Origin: Symsagittifera roscoffensis
Lineage: Eukaryota > Xenacoelomorpha > Acoela > Convolutidae
DNA length: 64,000 nucleotides
NCBI RefSeq assembly: GCF_963678635.1
Contig: NC_087065.1
Location: 45,882,381 to 45,946,380, forward strand
Reading direction: 5' to 3'
The notes under the pieces were generated by a model. It had not been told where the DNA came from, did not search any database, and saw only the letters and a program-made list of their open reading frames with translations. Numbering within the stretch: the first letter of the stretch is position 1; every line of letters begins with the position of its first letter. A program made the translations under genes and the position numbers. This document shows, one piece after another, positions 57,030 through 64,000 of the stretch.

Positions 57030-58512
57030 AAACTAAAAATTTCAGAGAAACCTAGTTAGAGGGCCTTAATATAATATATCGGCTCATCGCTCAGTTAGTT
57101 TTTCTACAAACACTTTTGATCAGAGTACTGACGAACCGACCAACATAAAAAAGGCAACCAAAACATTAAGAAAACGAAAAAAAGGATAGTTTGTTACTGT
57201 TTCTGGGATGAGAAGACAAAAATTATTCTGGGATAATTATATCTAATTACTAAAAAATATGGACACAAATGACAACTGGATTTTTCTGATTGCTAGCATT
57301 GCGGACATTCCGACTCTTACATTACAAAAACTGAAAAAATTGTTCAGATAGAAAATTTGAAAAAAAAACATTGGGTCACAAATCTAGTTAAACATGCTTG
57401 TAACAAAAGTAGAGTATATACTGCCGCCATAAAGATAAACCATCCATAGAAAGCAAACATATTAACTCCCAAAATATAATTTAAAGAATCGTTTTTCACT
57501 GGTTTGTTGCAGAACAAAAACTATACACTTTCAAACTTGAGTAAAATCCAATCAAAAACTCAAAGAAAAAAATTACAGTGTAATTATAGAGAAAAAAACA
57601 AAAACCTTCAGCAAATTATCACAAGTTTTTCGTCAACTGATGTTTTAGCTCTCATTTGACACCAAATAGCATAAATTATCTGAAAACCTCAAATTGTCTA
57701 CAGGCTTTTGCTACAAATATTTTCAATCAGCGCTATAAAAAACCAATCAGAAAAAGATTATTTTACCAGAAAAAGAGTAGTTACCGCCGCTGCAAAAAAA
57801 ATTTTCTTTTTTCTAAAAAAAGTTTCTGGAAAATAAATTAGCAGGTTAAACTATATTGTTGCAAAACCGAATTCCACACTTAAAATTTGAAGAGAACCAA
57901 AGTCAATTTTTTTTTCAAAATTATGGAAATTAAAAACCAAAATTATTCAGCAGTTTATCAAGCCTTATTCGTCACCTGAAGATTTGAATTCTCTTTTTAA
58001 GTAAAGCAGAGAAAAATTATCTGAACAGCAACAAGGAACAATTGAAATCTCAGCAACAAGAAACATTTGAAGATTTGAACTCTCAATTTGAATAAATCAA
58101 AGAAAAATTATCTGAACCGCAACAAGGAATAATTGAATTCTCAGCAGCAAGGGACATTTGAAGATTTGACTTCTCAATTTGAATAAATCAGAGAAAAATT
58201 ATCTGAACAGCAACAAAGCAATGAGGCGCCAATCAGAATATAGAAAAAGCAATTGAAACGTTTAGAAAACAGTCTTATTAGATAAGTAAATTAGTGGTTC
58301 TTGAATTAATTAACAGAAACTTAAGAGATAACAATTCGATTTATTGAAGCATGTGGATAGTTTTCACAACTGTAGTTTTTTATTGAAGAAGTTGCCGAAA
58401 AATACATTCAAAAAAATCGATTGAAAAATTGGGTCATAAAATTAGTAAAAATGCTCGCAGTAAAAAAAAATTATTTCTGCCGCTGTAAAGACAACTCAAC
58501 CACTGAAAACAA
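57030..58512. repeat. 1.47-kb tandem repeat, unit 3
   Basis: Ends near CCACTGAAAACAAAATGG, where similarity to the next-unit start breaks off. Units 2 and 3 share several variants absent from unit 1 (for example near 56440 and 57910), so they are the more recent pair. The 60-codon plus-strand frame seen in units 1 and 3 is broken in unit 2. Confidence 0.9.
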
Positions 58513-61493
58513 AATGGACCTAAGGATTTCAATTCTCAATTTTCATCATTTCGAAAAAAAAATATCTGAGCAGCACAAACTTTCTGCAACTTAGACCCAA
58601 TGAAACAAAAACGACTAAAACAATGTATTGAGAAAAATTAATGCCACTGAACACTGAAAACTGGTTTTGAAGCCAAGATGAGTCAGCAAGATTACGAGCA
58701 AAGCTTTTTATGAAAAAACAGAATCCATTTATTTGTGAATGGATATCAACCCCAGTCAAAAATTCACTAATTTATAATTGGAAAAATTCGTCCTTTTCAC
58801 AAAATTGAACCACAGACAACCCAGTTAAACAACGTTACTTGAACCGATTCATTTTCAATTCTCGCAAAAACCGATGAAAAAAAAAGAAAACAAAACTTTT
58901 AATTGGTTTTTACAGAAGCATCAAGTCGCGAGAAAGACAGCTTGGCCTTCGCCGGAAACGAAGCATAGTTGAAGCAAGAACTGAATTAAACGAATGTATT
59001 GGGCCTTTTTTAAGCAACAAAGATTCATTGGCTGGTTCAATGATTCAGCTTCTAAAAGCTTTTGACACCGTTAAATACTGATTTCTGGTTTAAAAAAATG
59101 TAGAATTTATGGGTTACGTGGAAACGCGGAAGTTTTGATATCAATATGTCTCAATGTTTCTTCCCCATATGTAGTAGAAGAGAGTTTGGTACCGAACTCG
59201 AAACCTATGGCTGATATATTTCCACAAACGGTCAGTTTTGGGGCCATTCTTTTGCTAATCTAGAACAATGATCTGCAGAATGGTTGTGTGAGCTCAAAAT
59301 CAACCCACCGTGATAAAGATTATAGCTTTTGTGTCGTTCTTCTGTAAAAAAAGACGCAAAGGCAAATGATATAGAAGTTGTTAAAACCTGGCAAAACCAA
59401 AAAAAAATAGTTTTCAACCAAAAGAAAACAACAAATTAAAAATTTGGACGAAAATTGACTTCAATGATTGTTCTAGTTGTAAAAACGAACCCAAAAAAAT
59501 AGGACTTTATATGGATAACAAACCGAGTGTCAAGTTGCATTTTATAAAAAAAAACTCCACGAAATCTCAAATGCGTCTATTACAAGCCAATTGCGTCAAG
59601 TGTTCACTCGAAAAAAGTTTTAATCAGTTGGAAAAACTATATTCAAACGATAGAGCAAAATTTTTTACTGATGCGTAATAACCGATAAAAAAACCGAATT
59701 AATGAAACTGGAAAAAAATGAAACTTCGAAGTTGCTTAAGTTTGCAAAAAAACAGGCCTTCTCCGGAAAGAAAAAAGCAATTTAAACTTGGTTAGGTTAG
59801 GAACTTTTTTTTTATTTAAGTTATTGACTAAAACCCAAAAGAGGCAATTCTCATGCTTACGAATTATTGAATTAAAATGAGCAATCAAGAACTTCTTGAC
59901 GCATTTTCAAAAAAAAAATTAAATTTAGGTAAGGAAACACAGAAAAAATGCCGAGACACAAAATGAAAAAGCTCAAAAATAGGGTTCGGTTCGTTCATTC
60001 TTCAATCATATTCTGCTTTAGAATAAAAATTTAAAATAATATATTGAATTATCAGAAAAGTAGTCAAACTTCAATTCTGTATCGCATACGGGATTTATAC
60101 ATTCGTGAAAACGATTTTTTGATAAAAAAAATTTTGGTAGTTGGAAATTCATATGTATTCTTTGTTGTTTGCTAATAAAGACACCACTCGATAGGCTGGT
60201 AACTGGCTTTTTGGTAATCTTCTAAGGTGGGATTTGTTATATGTTACGAGTTGTGTAAAGAAAGATCAAGCCTGTTTCCTTCTTGAAAACAATGTGCTAT
60301 ATTGACTTCTCTAGACTAATATATAAACAGTTTAGGCAAAACGCCGATCGATTGTTCAAAATTATTCCATATTCGCGCCGAATATGCTTTTGGAAAAATT
60401 GGTGCTAATTAAGATTCTTTTAATTTTTGATTGGCTAAAATTTGATGGCGTAAAAAGTTGGACGGAGCTGATTCTATTTCTTAATATCACTGATTTGTGG
60501 TGAACGTTTACTATCCACTTTAAAATCTCAAATCTCCATTTTGTGATAGTAGATTTAACTATTACATTTGAAACCAGATCACATTACAGTTTATTCATAA
60601 GACAACCTGATTTTTAATCGGATGTCAATAACGTTTAATGACCATTAGTTGTCTCAAATGGCGTCAGAGGCTCCTGGCGAGAAAAACAATAGTATCAAAA
60701 ACTGAGGACCATATATATAATAAGTGCAAAAAATCATAAAATGTTTATTTTTACCCAAAACTAAATATCTACTTTAACAAAATTGAGAGGAGAGGCATCA
60801 CCGATTCTATTTATCGCTCAAGAGACAATTTCGTAGACATAGATTAAATAACAATCAATGAGCTCCATGGTAAAAAAATTAAAACGGAAATTGACTAAGC
60901 AGTTCAAAGGAATATTTTGCTTTCGAGGAAATGGAGACTATTATCTATATTTACGCTTGAAAAACTAACGCCCAAAAGTCTCGATTTTTGTCTGCTATCA
61001 AAAATACCATTGAATGGCTGATCTAACTTTTAAGCGGTAATCGGTTGCCCATACTGAAAAAAACTTCTTTGGCAAAGTTTTTTTATCATTAAGGCGTTGA
61101 AAACATGTTTTTTATTTTTTGCTGGTCAACCGCATTCAATCAATCTCAAGGGATATGATTATAATAGCAATTTCTTCAGCCTTAACGGACGGCAAGCAAA
61201 CAAATTTTAAAAATAACTTTCGCCTTCATTAACTCCGTTCCCTTTTGTACTGTTTGTGGAATCTCTCGGACGCATGAGGGGGCGTTGAGAAAATAACTCG
61301 CCCAAATAAAATGTGAATTAGTGAAAAATACTTTTTTTTTCAGAAAATTGCGAGGCTACATTTTTTCTTCAGAAATAACGAAGCTACATTTTTTCTAGAG
61401 GAATTATGAAGGTACATGAATGTGTCGAGGCCTAATTGAAAATGTCCATATTGGTCACCTCCTGGTTGTAACTTGACCTTGAGTTCTACTTGC
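58513..61493. other. Intronic DNA of the synaptotagmin-like gene
   Basis: No gene or clear repeat seen. AT-rich, with weak echoes of the neighbouring tandem unit up to about 58600. Confidence 0.4.
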
Positions 61494-61700
61494 CTTGACC
61501 TTGACCTCTAGACCTAACAGACGTGGACTGTTTTGAATTGGGGGTAGCTGGAACGGGAATGACTCATCAAAAGTAGCGTCCAGTGTGTTGTAGAACTTCT
61601 GGGTGCGGTGTCGTAAGTGGACTTTTCCATTGTACATCAGCTTAACGACTACATAAGGGTCTGCTTTTCCCGTCACATCCATACTCTTCAAATTGCGCAC
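61494..61700 (-). CDS. Synaptotagmin-like protein, penultimate exon (C2B core)
   Basis: 207 nt, exactly 69 codons, phase 0 at both ends. Acceptor TTTTTTATAG ends at 61701; the donor is GCAAGT from 61493, a GC-type splice site with full consensus. The exon encodes NLKSMDVTGKADPYVVVKLM, then NTLDATFDESFPFQLP, and ends LEVKVK. Joined to the next exon, LEVKVK-DYDK lines up residue for residue with VVVTVL-DYDK of synaptotagmin. Both calcium-loop 1 aspartates (MD and ADP) are present. Upstream exons (C2A, membrane anchor) are not in the window. GT alternatives within the exon end would delete part of a beta strand. Confidence 0.85.
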
Positions 61701-62879
61701 CTATAAAAAAACCTATTTAGAGTTCGAAAATTTCAGCTCATCATTCCCCTCCATCTTGCTTCGGTGGGCACGCACAAAACTTGCATTTCAAATAATTTCA
61801 TAGCATGGGAAAGTGTTTTGGAAACAATTATATTCCTTTTCATTGACAAAAAAATGGCTTGAAAATAGCTAAATAGGCCTTTTTTATAGTATGGAATTGT
61901 ACGACAAGCATTGTTTCCATGCAATTGAATTGCATAAAAGAGATGTTTTTCAATTTTTTTGTTAAAGCGAGGCGATTTTTTTGTTCTAAATCTACGATGA
62001 CCCACTCAAAATGCGTAAATATGCAAACACAATTACTGATTATTTTAATCGCAATGACAGGAGAACGAGCCATGGTAAAAGTGCCTTGTTTTTCTGCTCA
62101 AAATTAACCATAGAATGACCAATTTTTGAAGAATTTTTGGCTTTTTGTCTTTTTCGTGCTTAAGCCATTATAGTTTTTTATTTTCTTGTCTACATCAAAT
62201 TTTTGTTCATTTACTTGCTGAAATCGAATTTTGGGCCGAAAATATTTTTTAAAAAACTGTTCTAATTAAGGAATCGAAAACTTAAGACCGTGTTTTTTTC
62301 TCAAAGAACTCAAATGACTTTTTACTCACTTGAAGATTGCTTACAAAACCTATTTTGGAGAAAAAACACCGCGAACTCAAAAATTTGCCAAAGTTGAAGA
62401 AAATCAAAGGAAGTACAAAAAATACGAGTTTGCAGTATTTCGCTGAAGAAAAACTGCGAAGTTCAACGCGAGCGTTATAAACTGATAACTCTTTTGACTT
62501 TTCGGTTCTTTCTCATTGAAACTCCTCAAGCATTTTACAGCCCCCACACAATGCTAAGCTCACCGTAAAGAGGATGATAAGTTTTTGTGACTGAGCTGAG
62601 GGGCTATAATAGGAAAAACCCAACTTTTCAGAGAGACTAACGATCTTTTTCTTCTTTCAGCACAAAAAAGCACGGTACAAACGATCATTTTGATGCACAA
62701 ATGTCACTTTTTTTCCGTCCAGCTGCAAAGCATAAGCCTTTTTTGTTCCCATTTTTGAAGAAAGTACGGATTATTTATGCTCGGGACGGATGTTTTTTTT
62801 TCAGTTAATTTTCGATTTTTTAACTAAGCGTTTTGACTAATTTTTTTATCTGATCTGAAGTTTGCTGATGTCTGAAGCT
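61701..62879. other. Intron upstream of the C2B exon, no feature seen
   Basis: The small frames on both strands near 61733-62107 overlap each other and show no motif. I looked for the preceding C2B exon on the minus strand and did not find it. Confidence 0.4.
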
Positions 62880-64000
62880 CAGATGTCAGAAAAGTTTACC
62901 AGCGATCGTTTTTTGTAACGTTATGGGGGTTTGAAAATTGTTAATTTGGTCAATTTGGAATAGTTAACGCGCGACATATTGCGTTCACATAAAAAGCAGA
63001 AGCGGCAGATTAAATCGTTCCAAATTGAATTAAGGCAAACCATTTGTGCTTATTATTAGCATAAGAGACGCTTAATACACCTTCATGTATTTTATCAAGC
63101 GTGAGAGGATTAAAATGGAAAAAAAAGTTAGCAAGAAAAAAATGCAGAAAAATATAAAAAAATTGCAAGTTAATTTTTTTCCGATTATGTTATCAATCCT
63201 TAAATTGCAGTCAAAATATTCAAATTTTTGCCCTGAGATACGAGCAGCATTGCTTATCCCCTTAATTTTTTGTTCAGTCTTCTGAAAAAAAGCTACGAAA
63301 TAGTTGTTTTAGGTATGGTTTTTTCTTCAGACATATTTCAACTACTCAACTAGCCATTGTTAAACTCAATTTAAATAACATCTGAAAGCTTTAGATGTTC
63401 CTCTTTTAAATTATGCTCATGGAAATTATCAATTTGGCTAACTTGGGATAATTAGCACTCTAGATAATTTGTTCTAAAAATGCGTAAGCGGCCTTTCAAT
63501 CCGATCAAAAATTTTGAATTGAAGAAAAACAAGACTGCTCGTATCAGGGCGAAGCCCTGAATGTTCCGACTGCCTTTTAAGGTTTATTGAGCAGCAGTAA
63601 TACGAAAAAAAAATTAAATGAAATAAAATAAAATGAATGTTTTTTCTTCTAAAATTTGAAATTTTTTAAATGAAAATCATCCCCCCACACGCCATATAAA
63701 GTACAAAAAGATAGATTTTGTTCCTTGTAGCAAACCATTTTTGACAAATAGGCTTCTTTCAACCAATTTGGAACGATTTCTAGGACGGATTAACTCTCCG
63801 CTTACGCGTTAATAGCGCGAAATATATCGCGCGTTAATTGTCCCAAATTGGCCAAAATGGCAATCTTTAAACCCCCGTAACTTTACGAAAAATGATAACA
63901 GGTGAAATATCTTTTCAAATTTGAGCTCAGGACAACAATACCTTTCGAATAATATAAAAAAATTCCGTCAAAAATGGCTAGTCAAAAAGTCGAAATTTGT
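62880..64000. mobile_element. Fold-back element of repeat family B, cut by the window edge
   Basis: The left arm (about 62900-63245) is the reverse complement of parts of the right arm (63535-64000). GCCCTGAGATACGAGCAGCA on the left pairs with TGCTCGTATCAGGGC on the right, and GTTAACGCGCGACATATTGCG pairs with a GCGCGAAATATATCGCGCG block. The right arm matches 48110-48610 directly. Arms are about 75-80 percent alike by eye. The outer right end lies beyond the window. Confidence 0.6.

Noticed and set aside
61494-61700. GT donors inside the end of the C2B exon
   Set aside because: Using them would remove residues of the strand just before the DYD calcium loop; the GC donor restores the exact family alignment.

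Overview
The window is AT-rich eukaryotic DNA. It has GT-AG introns, LTR retrotransposons, fold-back elements and only fragments of single-copy genes, with no bacterial operons, rRNA or tRNA genes. The recognisable host exons, a synaptotagmin-type C2B domain and an EHD/sarcalumenin-like GTPase, are animal genes. The Ty3/gypsy pol resembles invertebrate elements, so an invertebrate animal is the best reading; the species cannot be named from the sequence alone.

Layout. 1-4228: noncoding, with fold-back repeats. 4229-10332: a Ty3/gypsy element with 213-bp LTRs and a 4-bp target duplication; gag is intact and pol is broken. 10333-11223: noncoding spacer. 11224-30204: a very large element with terminal inverted repeats and no recognisable gene, split by a second LTR element (17539-27455). 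That second element has 1.6-kb LTRs, two related small ORFs ahead of gag, gag and protease joined by a textbook -1 frameshift signal, no visible reverse transcriptase or integrase, and a 3' ORF that runs into the LTR. 30810-44282: four coding exons (minus strand) of an EHD/sarcalumenin-like GTPase. A 7.86-kb tandem duplication (32594-40456 and 40455-48330) has copied its first coding exon. 48110-49665: dispersed repeats. 51347-61700: two exons (minus strand) of a synaptotagmin-like gene, separated by a 10-kb intron with a GC-AG border. That intron holds a three-copy 1.47-kb tandem repeat and a small unknown ORF. 62880-64000: a fold-back repeat that runs off the window.

The two host genes are on the same strand but only partly present. 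In both, exons join with matching codon phase and a good fit to family alignments, so these calls are firmer than any single short ORF. Almost everything else is repeat-derived. The features most worth attention are the second LTR element's unusual gene content and signals, the duplicated first exon of the GTPase gene, and the giant gene-poor inverted-repeat element.
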